NCBI GenBank assembly: GCA_023261695.1
Contig: JAHFON010000007.1
Span: 1-42,382 of the forward strand
Direction: 5' to 3'
Length of the DNA: 42,382 nucleotides
DNA from: Candidatus Moraniibacteriota bacterium
GTDB lineage: Bacteria > Patescibacteriota > Minisyncoccia > Moranbacterales > UBA1568
Shown here piece by piece: positions 15,888-22,952 of this stretch. A program made the position numbers and the translations under genes. A model generated the notes under the pieces. It did no database searches. It worked only from the letters and a program-made list of their open reading frames with translations, and had not been told where the DNA came from. How positions within the stretch are numbered: position 1 is the stretch's first letter; each line of letters starts with the position of its first letter.

Positions 15888-17045
15888 TTACCTGCCTCCG
15901 CCAAAAAGCCTGAATCCGCCCGGCTGACCAGAAGAACCAGTAGTTGTCTTGGTCGGATCGATAGTTTGAGTGATTACCTTCTCCCCAGCATTGATACCAC
16001 TAATTATTTCCGTCTCCTTGCTATTGGACGCGCCAACTTCCACCGTATGCCGTTTCGGCGTCTGACCATCCAACGTTTCGACATAAGTCGTCGTACCCTC
16101 TGTCTTTATGGCGCCGTTTGGAACAATGATGACATCTTGCTTTACATCGGTGACAAGCGAAGCCGAAACACTCATCTCCGGCCTGATTCTCGGATCGAGC
16201 GTGTCAAAACCGATAGTAACCTTGTATGTCACAACTCCTTGAGTAATCGTTCCGAGCGCATCCATTTTCTCAATCTTGCCTGAAATATTCAGTCCATCAA
16301 TAGCGTCAAATTTGAGCACGGCTTTCTGTCCGATACTCACGTTCGGAATATCCACTTCGTTCACCTCCACTTGCGCCTTGAGCGTCCCGAGGTCTCCGAT
16401 AATGATCGGGGTTTGTCTTGAAGTACCGCTTGAAACCTTAGCCAAGTCATCACCATTCTTGATATTGACCGCGTTCACCGTTCCATCTATCGGAGACACG
16501 ACTTTTCTTTTTCCGGCGATAGATAATTGATTGCCGTAATCAGCTTGAGAAGCGGCCAGATCTTGCTGCGCCGATACAATGCCCAGTTCTGCGACGTCAA
16601 CTTTTTTATTCAAAACATCTTTCTGGGCTCTCGATTTTCCGCTACCGCTTTTCTTGGCATCAGACAAATCCGCCTTTGCCTGCTTGAGTTGCACTTTCGC
16701 GGATTTAAAGGCCTGTTTGGATTGGTCAAGGGAGGCGATAGATTTCGCGACACTTACCCCAAGTTGATCATTATCAATAATAAATAAAAGTTGCCCTTTC
16801 TTCACATGATCACCGACCGCGACAGAAAGACCGGCAACGGTTCCGGTAATGGTCGGGTCAACATTGGCGATCTGATCAATAGCAACATTGCCGCTTCCCG
16901 CAACAGAGGTCATCAGAGCGCCTTTCTCTGCGGTTACCGTCACATATCGCACCAAAGAAGTTTTTGTTTGCGACCGGCTGTACCAATAATATCCTCCGGA
17001 TGCCAAAAGAATAGCAACAACGATAAAAGATTTTTTCAGTTTCAT
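15888..17045 (-). CDS. MacA/HlyD-type membrane-fusion adaptor
   Basis: 385 residues. The N-terminal anchor (about 5-24) precedes a split biotinyl-lipoyl-like domain: first half TITGTVAGLSVAVGDHVKKG, second half KVVSPIDGTVNAVNIKNGDD. Between them is a charged helical hairpin (about 95-165). Beta-barrel and membrane-proximal domains follow (LKAQVEVNEVDIPNVSIGQK; VIVPNGAIKTEGTTTYVE), and the protein ends in a Gly-rich tail (FRLFGGGR). It would connect the MacB-like permease to its extracytoplasmic substrate path. It sits between the DUF5666-like gene (12 bases) and the ATPase gene (5 bases). Confidence 0.92.
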   Translation of the reverse strand: MKLKKSFIVVAILLASGGYYWYSRSQTKTSLVRYVTVTAEKGALMTSVAGSGNVAIDQIANVDPTITGTVAGLSVAVGDHVKKGQLLFIIDNDQLGVSVAKSIASLDQSKQAFKSAKVQLKQAKADLSDAKKSGSGKSRAQKDVLNKKVDVAELGIVSAQQDLAASQADYGNQLSIAGKRKVVSPIDGTVNAVNIKNGDDLAKVSSGTSRQTPIIIGDLGTLKAQVEVNEVDIPNVSIGQKAVLKFDAIDGLNISGKIEKMDALGTITQGVVTYKVTIGFDTLDPRIRPEMSVSASLVTDVKQDVIIVPNGAIKTEGTTTYVETLDGQTPKRHTVEVGASNSKETEIISGINAGEKVITQTIDPTKTTTGSSGQPGGFRLFGGGR

Positions 17046-17057
17046 AATCCAATTATT

Positions 17058-17540
17058 TCAATTGCTCCCGAACACACGAATGAGATCGGCATTGATAGTA
17101 CCATTATCGCCGGGCCTGCCGACCACGACTATCTTATCTTCGCTCTTCAAATCACCAAATTGCACAGTCTCGCGCCCCCATTTAATGAGCGTTTTGTCTG
17201 TAACGACAACCGTGTTCTCTTTCTCGTCCCTGTCCTTGACGACAATTGTATCTCCGGAAATAGAAATAATTGTGCCCGACACGCCATAAGCGTTGCGGAA
17301 ATCGCGTCCACCAAATCTGTCATATCCGAAGCTCTCCATCATATCGCGCCTGCCTGACATCATATCGCGCCGATCGAGAAAATTACGTTCATAATTTTCT
17401 CCCCAAGCATACGAGAAACGCGCCTTGTGAAAACCGACTGCCAGTCCACCAGCGAAACTGACAATAGCAACCAACAAAACACCAACTACCATTGCCGCAA
17501 TTTTAAAGTTTTTTGATCGCACCATTTCTTGAGCACTCAT
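17058..17540 (-). CDS. Membrane-anchored protein with DUF5666-like OB/beta domain
   Basis: 160 residues. One helix (about 14-36) is followed by an Arg/Asp/Met-rich linker (FLDRRDMMSGRRDMMESF, with a repeated RRDMM word) and a small beta domain (about 86-160: GVSGTIISISGDTIVVKDRD, WGRETVQFGDLKSEDKIVVV). The domain resembles DUF5666-type folds that often accompany exporters or sigma-factor loci. The topology puts the domain outside the cell. Its position between the presumed sigma partner and the MacA-like gene suggests a sensory or assembly role, but this is context only. The Met/His/Arg-rich linker could bind metal, which is speculative. Confidence 0.7.
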   Translation of the reverse strand: MSAQEMVRSKNFKIAAMVVGVLLVAIVSFAGGLAVGFHKARFSYAWGENYERNFLDRRDMMSGRRDMMESFGYDRFGGRDFRNAYGVSGTIISISGDTIVVKDRDEKENTVVVTDKTLIKWGRETVQFGDLKSEDKIVVVGRPGDNGTINADLIRVFGSN

Positions 17541-17563
17541 AATATTTGCGTAATTATCTTGTT

Positions 17564-17965
17564 TTAATAACTAAAATGCCGCTTGCCCGCGTTAGAAAAA
17601 TACATGCTGAAAGAAAGGAAAAGTGTAAACATCGGGACCAAGATTAAGAGCGCGGGAAGTATTGGCATTGTTTCCAGCAGAGCGAATAAAAATGTATTCC
17701 AATTACGCGCGACAATTGCCGCGTCGGAAAACATAAGAGAAAACAGATACCAAAAATCTGATTTTAGAATCGCTGTTGCAAAAACCATCCAGACAAAAAC
17801 AAGCATAGCAAACGACCCTGACAACCCAATATACGAGAATATCAATCGGCGACGCTTGACACGCGCAATTTTTTCAAGAGATATGGCATATAAAATCCTA
17901 TGCTCCAAACCAACCTCCGGATTGGCTGACTGAATATTCTTGAATAAAGAATTGAGAGTATTCAT
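17564..17965 (-). CDS. Small multi-pass membrane protein, presumed partner (anti-sigma) of the ECF factor
   Basis: 133 residues: a cytoplasmic N-terminal segment of about 38 residues (LFKNIQSANPEVGLEHRILY, then a basic RVKRRR), followed by two or three hydrophobic helices (about 42-65, 70-84, 92-120). It starts 17 bases after the sigma gene, with AAGG just before the ATG. Genes placed directly after ECF sigma genes usually encode their anti-sigma factors; the short cytosolic segment plus membrane helices fits that layout. There is no recognisable ZAS motif (HxxxCxxC), so if it is an anti-sigma factor it is not of the zinc type. Function is inferred from position. Confidence 0.55.
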   Translation of the reverse strand: MNTLNSLFKNIQSANPEVGLEHRILYAISLEKIARVKRRRLIFSYIGLSGSFAMLVFVWMVFATAILKSDFWYLFSLMFSDAAIVARNWNTFLFALLETMPILPALLILVPMFTLFLSFSMYFSNAGKRHFSY

Positions 17966-17982
17966 ACCTTATATAATATATA

Positions 17983-18564
17983 TTACGAATGAACACCATC
18001 TTCGGACGCAACGCCCGAAAGCATAGATGTTTTAAGCTTTTCTATGGCTCTATTGTGGCGGCTTTTTATAGTGTTGTACGGTTCCGCAAGAATCTGGGAA
18101 ATTTCCTGAAGCGAAAAATCTTCCCGATAAGCCAGTATGAGCAATTCCCGATACAGCTTTGGAATCTTAAGAAGGGCGCGCTCCAATTCTTTGACTATCT
18201 CTTTTCTTTCCAGAATCTCATCCGGAAGCTTCGCGTTTCCGCTTAAAGTTTCTTCAAGCACATTCTTTCCCTCATTGTCTTCGAATGACGAAAGTGGAAT
18301 GGTTTTTTTCTTTTTCAAAAAATCATAGGCGGTATTTTTGGCGATAGCGAACAACCAAACCTTGAAGCTTTGATTCTGGTCAAAACGTTTTATGTGCTTC
18401 CAGGCCTTGATGAAGGTTTCTTGGGCTAGGTCTTCGGCAACCGCCCGGTCACGCGTCATTTGAAAAATAAAATTATAGACTGACGGCAAATACTTTCGAA
18501 CCAATGGCGCGAAAGCGTCTTCATTGCCCTGTTGGTATGCCAGTATGCAATCCGTGTCATCCAT
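17983..18564 (-). CDS. ECF-type RNA polymerase sigma factor
   Basis: 193 residues with sigma region 2 (about 10-75: DAFAPLVRKYLPSVYNFIFQ, AEDLAQETFIKAWKHI, FKVWLFAIAKNTAYDFLKKK) and region 4 (about 125-185: LLKIPKLYRELLILAYREDF, SLQEISQILAEPYNTIKSRH). Regions 1.1 and 3 are absent, so it is ECF (group 4). It sits at the head of the sigma, small membrane protein, DUF5666-like, MacA, ATPase, permease run. A ribosome site, AGGAAACGTT, precedes ATG 18564, 28 bases after the 102-residue membrane protein gene. It probably controls export or surface genes, perhaps autoregulated. Confidence 0.95.
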   Translation of the reverse strand: MDDTDCILAYQQGNEDAFAPLVRKYLPSVYNFIFQMTRDRAVAEDLAQETFIKAWKHIKRFDQNQSFKVWLFAIAKNTAYDFLKKKKTIPLSSFEDNEGKNVLEETLSGNAKLPDEILERKEIVKELERALLKIPKLYRELLILAYREDFSLQEISQILAEPYNTIKSRHNRAIEKLKTSMLSGVASEDGVHS

Positions 18565-18592
18565 AACGTTTCCTATGCGCGTTTTAGAAAAA

Positions 18593-18901
18593 CTACTTTT
18601 TATCAGGATTCTTCTCTCCGTCCAGTTTGCGCAAGAGATCCCGCATCAGAAATACGCTCGCGAGTAAAAACCCCGCCCCGACTAATCGCAAACCTTTGCT
18701 CAATGCAATTATGTTAAAAGCCGGATCCGCGTAGAATCCGATGATTTCCGCGAGTGTCAGGCACCCCGCCGCGATGACAAAACATTTGTATGAGAGATCC
18801 AGTTCTTTTTCCACGCGCCACACAATGCCTACGGAAAACACAAGGATAAGCATAAAAATTATTACTGTCACTAAGTCTATCGCCACCAATATAATATTCA
18901 T
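18593..18901 (-). CDS. Small three- or four-helix membrane protein, unknown function
   Basis: The tracked ORF is longer, but its first 31 codons lie inside the upstream gene; ATG 18901 gives 102 residues (MNIILVAIDLVTVIIFMLIL). A TTG at 18907 is an alternative, at a better distance from the GGGGGT in the preceding gene. Hydrophobic segments lie at about 1-23, 35-55 and 62-82, and the C-terminus is charged (RKLDGEKNPDKK). Its start is 2 bases from the stop of the 473-residue surface protein gene, so the two are translationally coupled. Family not recognised; probably an accessory of the surface protein or the sigma system. Confidence 0.65.
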   Translation of the reverse strand: MNIILVAIDLVTVIIFMLILVFSVGIVWRVEKELDLSYKCFVIAAGCLTLAEIIGFYADPAFNIIALSKGLRLVGAGFLLASVFLMRDLLRKLDGEKNPDKK

Positions 18902-18903
18902 AA

Positions 18904-20325
18904 TCAACGTATTACCCCCTTTCTTTTTGCCAAAAATCCGGCTTTGATAAATTGCCGTTCCGTGATATGCCGCAGAGCCTGCAAATACATCCAATATTCT
19001 CTAATAAACATAAACAACCAGAGCAGAAGCAAGACCAGTAAAATTAACGTTATCCATCCCAGATTGCGCATAATTTCAGCATATGTGATAGACGCTTCTC
19101 CGCCCAATCGTATAAGCGGCAATTCCGTTATTAAAACGCTGTCCTCCCGGCTAACATTAACATTATCAAAAAGAACCTCGGTTCTCACGATGTATTGCCC
19201 GGCCGCTATATACATTGGCATTTCCAGCAATTTCCAAATTTCCCGCTCTTTGGAGAGCAATTCTTCGTTTGTAACGGAGACCACTGCGTTACCCTCGTCA
19301 TTTACGATACTGAAACGAAAAGGGATATTGGTATTATGATATCGTTTGGCCAGATGCTTAATCAATAAAAAGAGTTTAAGCGCCTCGCCCTGTCTCACTG
19401 TTCTGTTATCATTCTCCACTGAAAAAGAAAATCTGATTGGTAATTCCCTGTCTGATTGCGCGATGCCCTCTTCCGGGGTTGGAATTATAGAAACCTCTTG
19501 TTTTGAGCTTTCTCCAATTTTATCATCTTTTTTCTTGATACCGAATTTCAAGGATGCCATAGCCTGCCGAGCGACGTCGCTAGGATCAATAGCCGTTACC
19601 GTAAATGTTTGATTGCCGGAATTAAGCTCCGAGGGCGGCTTCCACTCCCAATATCCGTTGGCGTTGGCAAAAAACTCTGCCGCAAAACCGTTCGCGGAAC
19701 CGATAACCACTTGGATAATCGCGTTTGACATATTGGTCGTGCCGGAAAATACCGGTCGGCGATCATTCACGCGCGGCATTCCATCATACGAATCTACCCC
19801 TCGCCCTCCGAATGAAAGAATGCTGACTTGCGGCGCGGTAGCCGTAACAGTACACCCGGCCGGCGTTGTCACTGAAACCGGAACAGACTCCGCAAATCCC
19901 GGTCCCATAGGTCCGTTGGCAGTGACAATGTATTCATAAGTAGTGGCAACCGTCACGTTCAGATCAGTATATTCTGATGCTGTTAATCCGGTAACGAGCG
20001 GCAGACTGTTCCGGTCAATATCATAAGTATAAGTATTCGCGTCATCCACCCAGTTAAGCGCGATACTCAAAACTCCAGTGACACTATTGCACTCTGCCGT
20101 AGCAGTTACCACTGGTTGCGCCGGAGAACCCAGAACTGTCGCCGTAATAACCAGAGTATCGTCCGCCAAAGCGTTGTATTTTTGCCTCAAATCGTAAGAT
20201 AAAAATCCCGGATCAAAAAAAGCCGCCAAAAAATACACTCCGAGAAAAACGGAGGTTAAAACGGTATGAATTTTCAAAAGCTTCCGCAATCGGATATTTC
20301 GGATACGCTGTTTCTTATTTTGCAT
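18904..20325 (-). CDS. Large surface protein with fibronectin/Ig-like domains and C-terminal anchor
   Basis: The tracked ORF begins at 20451, but ATG 20325 (MQNKKQRIRNIRLRKLLK) starts a classical basic N-region plus helix; that gives 473 residues. After the helix (about 18-40) come a fibronectin III-like domain (about 62-165: VTATAECNSVTGVLSIALNW, YEYIVTANGPMG), an Ig-like domain (about 170-265: RVNDRRPVFSGTTNMSNAII, FANANGYWEWKPPSELNSG), a further beta-rich region (290-400), and a C-terminal helix (about 413-437: LGWITLILLVLLLLWLFM) with a basic tail. Both termini may be cytoplasmic. It heads the minus-strand run leading through the 102-residue protein to the ECF sigma operon, so the sigma system may sense or control this surface layer. 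Confidence 0.8.
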   Translation of the reverse strand: MQNKKQRIRNIRLRKLLKIHTVLTSVFLGVYFLAAFFDPGFLSYDLRQKYNALADDTLVITATVLGSPAQPVVTATAECNSVTGVLSIALNWVDDANTYTYDIDRNSLPLVTGLTASEYTDLNVTVATTYEYIVTANGPMGPGFAESVPVSVTTPAGCTVTATAPQVSILSFGGRGVDSYDGMPRVNDRRPVFSGTTNMSNAIIQVVIGSANGFAAEFFANANGYWEWKPPSELNSGNQTFTVTAIDPSDVARQAMASLKFGIKKKDDKIGESSKQEVSIIPTPEEGIAQSDRELPIRFSFSVENDNRTVRQGEALKLFLLIKHLAKRYHNTNIPFRFSIVNDEGNAVVSVTNEELLSKEREIWKLLEMPMYIAAGQYIVRTEVLFDNVNVSREDSVLITELPLIRLGGEASITYAEIMRNLGWITLILLVLLLLWLFMFIREYWMYLQALRHITERQFIKAGFLAKRKGVIR

Positions 20326-20360
20326 ACTCTGTATATAGTATATCACGTCAGTCTGAACCC

Positions 20361-20395
20361 AAAAAACCAAAAGCGCCCCGTCAAAGACGGGGCGC
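20361..20395 (-). terminator. Rho-independent terminator of the DUF378 gene
   Basis: A perfect 10-bp stem GCGCCCCGTC/GACGGGGCGC (20373-20395) with a 3-base loop, followed on the minus strand by TTTTGGTTTTTT. It lies between the DUF378 stop and the next gene's promoter region, insulating the surface protein gene. Confidence 0.88.
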
Positions 20396-20417
20396 AAGCG
20401 GACACTATTACACGCAA

Positions 20418-20633
20418 TTACATTGCTTGCGTTGGAGCGCACGCTCTGCAATTATTCTTGTGCGAGAAAATCTCGTACACCGCCGCAACACCAACCAGCA
20501 CATAAATCACCCTGGAGATAAGCTCCATCTGTCCGCCGAAAAGCACTCCCAGGTCCCAACCAAACAAACCGAGCACGAGCCAATTCAATCCTCCGATAAC
20601 CAAAAGAATGAAAGTTATTGTATGAATGCTCAT
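20418..20633 (-). CDS. DUF378 family small membrane protein
   Basis: 71 residues with two hydrophobic helices (about 5-27 and 37-57). The family core is clear: ITFILLVIGGLNWLVLGLFG, then W-x-LG and VIYVLVGVAAVYEI. The Cys-containing tail (NNCRACAPTQAM) is typical length variation. DUF378 proteins are widespread in bacteria with no established function. It has its own terminator and is probably monocistronic. TATAAA four bases before the ATG could be part of an AT-rich promoter, but no good -35 is seen. Confidence 0.9.
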   Translation of the reverse strand: MSIHTITFILLVIGGLNWLVLGLFGWDLGVLFGGQMELISRVIYVLVGVAAVYEIFSHKNNCRACAPTQAM

Positions 20634-20776
20634 AACGTTTATATTTATATATCAAGTTAGTTAATTATTTAATACATAAGGCGCGACCATCGACCATGTC
20701 ACGCAATTTACTTTCCAATCCAATGAGTTAATTATACACCCTAAAAAAACCTAAATTGAAAAAATTGCAAGAGACT

Positions 20777-20805
20777 AAAAAACACCCTGTCAAGGTGTCT
20801 TTTTC
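20777..20805 (-). terminator. Terminator of the exported-protein operon
   Basis: ACACC/GGTGT stem (20782-20798) with a 7-base loop and, on the minus strand, TTTTTTAG after it. The plus strand has CTTTTT on its other side. It lies about 30 bases after the stop at 20835. Confidence 0.65.
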
Positions 20806-20834
20806 CAGCTGTCAAGATGTTTTCAAGAAAATAG

Positions 20835-21638
20835 TTATCCGCCAAACGCTTGTTTTAGCTCTGTTAAAGCATTTTTTAACGCCGCGTCAAAATCAGCAAT
20901 GGCCTTTTTCACAGCCGTACGTCGCGTTTCAGCTAAAGCCTTCACCTGCGCGCCCACCTTGTCCGTATCTTTCCTGTCGGTTTTGAGCGCTTCGCGCGCG
21001 GTTTTGAGGCTCGTTTTGAAATTGGAACGAATAGTAATCGTAGTTTCCCCATTATCACAATCAGTTTTCACTTTAGCCACCGCCGCATCCACCGCAGTCT
21101 TGAATGTATCACGGGCGCTTTTCAAAGAATCTTTGCGTCCGACAATCGCCATATCCACTCCTTTACGGAACACCGAAATCGCCGCATCCACCGCATTGCG
21201 ACGTGTATCAACGGCGTCTTCCGCGGCTTGTTTGAATTTCACCACCGCGTCTTTCTCTCCGTCGGTATCAGCTCTGTCCTCAAGTCTCGCGTACCACTCA
21301 TTTCGCTTTTCATCCGCTCTAGAACGATGCTCCGTCAAATCGGCATCCCGATTATTGCGAAGTTCGTCTTGTCTGCTTTCTTGTCCATTCACGAAATCTG
21401 TCACTTTGGTTTGACGCTCCGCCAGACGTGAAGCGATAGCATCAGCCTTGTCGGAAAATTTGTTGCAAAATTCCTCCGTATTCTTGGCTTTCGGTAAAGG
21501 TAAATCAAACTTGGGCAATTTTGGCGTCAGATCAATACCAATGCCGGACGGCCAGAAAGCCTCCGCAGGGACGGCAAAAAAAACTAAAAGAGCAGCCGAT
21601 ACTCCAGCTAGCGTCAACTTAATATATCGATTCATCAT
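20835..21638 (-). CDS. Secreted Ala/Lys/Asp-rich helical repeat protein
   Basis: 267 residues from the ATG at 21638 (MMNRYIKLTLAGVSAALLVF). A good signal peptide ends near VPAEA-FW. The mature protein (about 60-260) is almost entirely charged, Ala-rich and helical, with recurring RxxAVDAA and ARDTFKTAVDAA-type units of about 11 residues, as in long coiled-coil or helical-bundle stalks. Only two Cys are visible after the signal (about 58 and 198). The gene overlaps the end of the preceding 116-residue gene by 20 bases, so the two are co-translated. Similar Ala/Lys/Arg-rich exported proteins are common in Parcubacteria; function unknown. Confidence 0.7.
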   Translation of the reverse strand: MMNRYIKLTLAGVSAALLVFFAVPAEAFWPSGIGIDLTPKLPKFDLPLPKAKNTEEFCNKFSDKADAIASRLAERQTKVTDFVNGQESRQDELRNNRDADLTEHRSRADEKRNEWYARLEDRADTDGEKDAVVKFKQAAEDAVDTRRNAVDAAISVFRKGVDMAIVGRKDSLKSARDTFKTAVDAAVAKVKTDCDNGETTITIRSNFKTSLKTAREALKTDRKDTDKVGAQVKALAETRRTAVKKAIADFDAALKNALTELKQAFGG

Positions 21639-21969
21639 AGGTTTTTCCCAAGTCATTAACAACGGTATTTCCCTCTTCTAGCGAGCCGAGTTCGGATGTC
21701 GCTTCGCTCTCCATAGCGGTCCGATCATCACTGGCATCGGCGCCTATGTTTTGAGCTATATCATCCAGGTTCGCGGGTGTTTTTGTCTTATCAGTTGGAG
21801 TTTCACCAACGCCAGACGGCTCTTGTTTGGTATTCATAATTTTATCAGAAGTTTCCGAGGTTTTCTGTGTCGGCGCAATTCTTTCTTGCGATTTCCACAG
21901 CCACACAAAAGCTCCCAACACAAAAACCAAGGCCGCTCCCAATACCCATACAATATATTTGTTAGTCAT
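21619..21969 (-). CDS. Small acidic membrane-anchored protein, unknown function
   Basis: 116 residues. One helix (about 6-24: IVWVLGAALVFVLGAFVWLW) is followed by an exported, Thr/Glu/Asp-rich, probably disordered segment (TQKTSETSDKIMNTKQEPSG) with no clear fold. It is 18 bases after the metalloprotease gene and overlaps the next gene by 20 bases, so it is the middle gene of a three-gene exported-protein operon. Not recognised. Confidence 0.7.
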   Translation of the reverse strand: MTNKYIVWVLGAALVFVLGAFVWLWKSQERIAPTQKTSETSDKIMNTKQEPSGVGETPTDKTKTPANLDDIAQNIGADASDDRTAMESEATSELGSLEEGNTVVNDLGKTYDESIY

Positions 21970-21987
21970 AAAACGTGTTTGCTATAA

Positions 21988-22824
21988 TCAATCCGCCCAC
22001 ACCACAAACGTGAAAAGTTTCTCACTTTTTCCCAGATCGCGTTCATAAAATGCGCCTCTGCCCTTTCTGTCTTTGCGTATTTCTTTGCCCCATTCTTTCG
22101 GATTAGCCGTGTCAATATCCCTATTACTGACGCGCGCCGACACAGAAAACAATCTATTTAACAACGTAGTAAAGCTATCCGTATGCGTGTAAATGATCCC
22201 CAATTCATCATAGTCATGCTGATTCGGATGCTCATTATCAAGCGTCCCATTAGTACCGGCAGTACCAGTCGGATCACTCGTATAATCCATACACGTACCC
22301 AGGTTGAAATCGTTAAAGTTCTCGTTCTGATGATCCAGCCCCAGCGTGTGTCCTACTTCCTGACACATCACAAAATTGCGCCACGCGGACGGATTGTATT
22401 TTGAAGTATTGAAATAAGTGTCGTTCACTTTGACGGTGCCTTTGGTGATATGACTATCGCTGTTTGCCCAGATTGACGCGACACCGAGCCAGCCATTATT
22501 TCCGTACTTTGCGTTGCATACCTCCACGCGCCCACTCGTCGCGCGACACTTTCGCACATCCGTAGTAGTACCACCAGCAACAATATTTGTATCTAATACC
22601 GTGGATTGACTCCAATCGCCAGATGTCGTACCCAAATACGCATCCCATTGCGATGATACATTGTCACCAATTTGTAAAGTAAACGGATTTGCCGTGCGAG
22701 CCCAATGGTAATTGCCCCAAGAATGACTGGCGGAAGCATTCATCACAAACACCCCAGAAAAAAGAAGCAAGACCAACAACCCCAAAGCCTTTGCCTTCAG
22801 AGAACCCGCCCCTTGCAACAACAT
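21988..22824 (-). CDS. Secreted matrixin-like metalloprotease with QExxH variant zinc site
   Basis: 278 residues from ATG 22824; the tracked TTG at 22851 lies almost on the predicted transcription start. The signal peptide covers about residues 1-33 (ending NASAS). The domain contains CQEVGHTLGLDHQN, which fits the metzincin signature HExxHxxGxxH except that the first His is Gln (about residue 155). Glu156, His159 and His165 are kept, and a TCMDYT Met-turn follows. Close relatives with Q-E-x-G-H occur in exported proteins of several bacteria as I recall them, so this may be a real subfamily and not a dead enzyme. Three Cys in the mature protein could pair. First gene of a three-gene operon. 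Confidence 0.85.
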   Translation of the reverse strand: MLLQGAGSLKAKALGLLVLLLFSGVFVMNASASHSWGNYHWARTANPFTLQIGDNVSSQWDAYLGTTSGDWSQSTVLDTNIVAGGTTTDVRKCRATSGRVEVCNAKYGNNGWLGVASIWANSDSHITKGTVKVNDTYFNTSKYNPSAWRNFVMCQEVGHTLGLDHQNENFNDFNLGTCMDYTSDPTGTAGTNGTLDNEHPNQHDYDELGIIYTHTDSFTTLLNRLFSVSARVSNRDIDTANPKEWGKEIRKDRKGRGAFYERDLGKSEKLFTFVVWAD

Positions 22825-22861
22825 ATACGTTACATTAAAGATAAACCTCAAGCCTGTTTAT

Positions 22862-22890
22862 ATACTAACACTTCGCTAAAAATTTTGCAA
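22862..22890 (-). promoter_or_regulatory. Promoter of the exported-protein operon
   Basis: Minus strand: TTGCAA (22890-22885), a 17-base spacer, TAGTAT (22867-22862). The expected start near 22855 leaves about 30 bases before ATG 22824 and supports that start over TTG 22851. Confidence 0.6.
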
Positions 22891-22940
22891 AAGCCTGCCG
22901 TCATCTATGATAATTACTACAAGGTTATGTACTTTTGAGG

Positions 22941-22952
22941 TATACTGGACAA
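22941..22952 (+). promoter_or_regulatory. -10 box six bases before the PEGA gene (leaderless start)
   Basis: TATACT (22941-22946) followed by GGACAA and ATG 22953. No clear -35 box. The spacing equals that before tsaD and pilD. Confidence 0.45.

Noticed and set aside
20326-20451. 42-codon N-terminal extension of the surface protein
   Set aside because: It runs through the DUF378 terminator hairpin, and a basic signal anchor starts at ATG 20325.
20782-20823. Repeated TGTCAAG words as possible direct-repeat array or CRISPR
   Set aside because: Only two imperfect units, one of them part of a terminator; no spacers.
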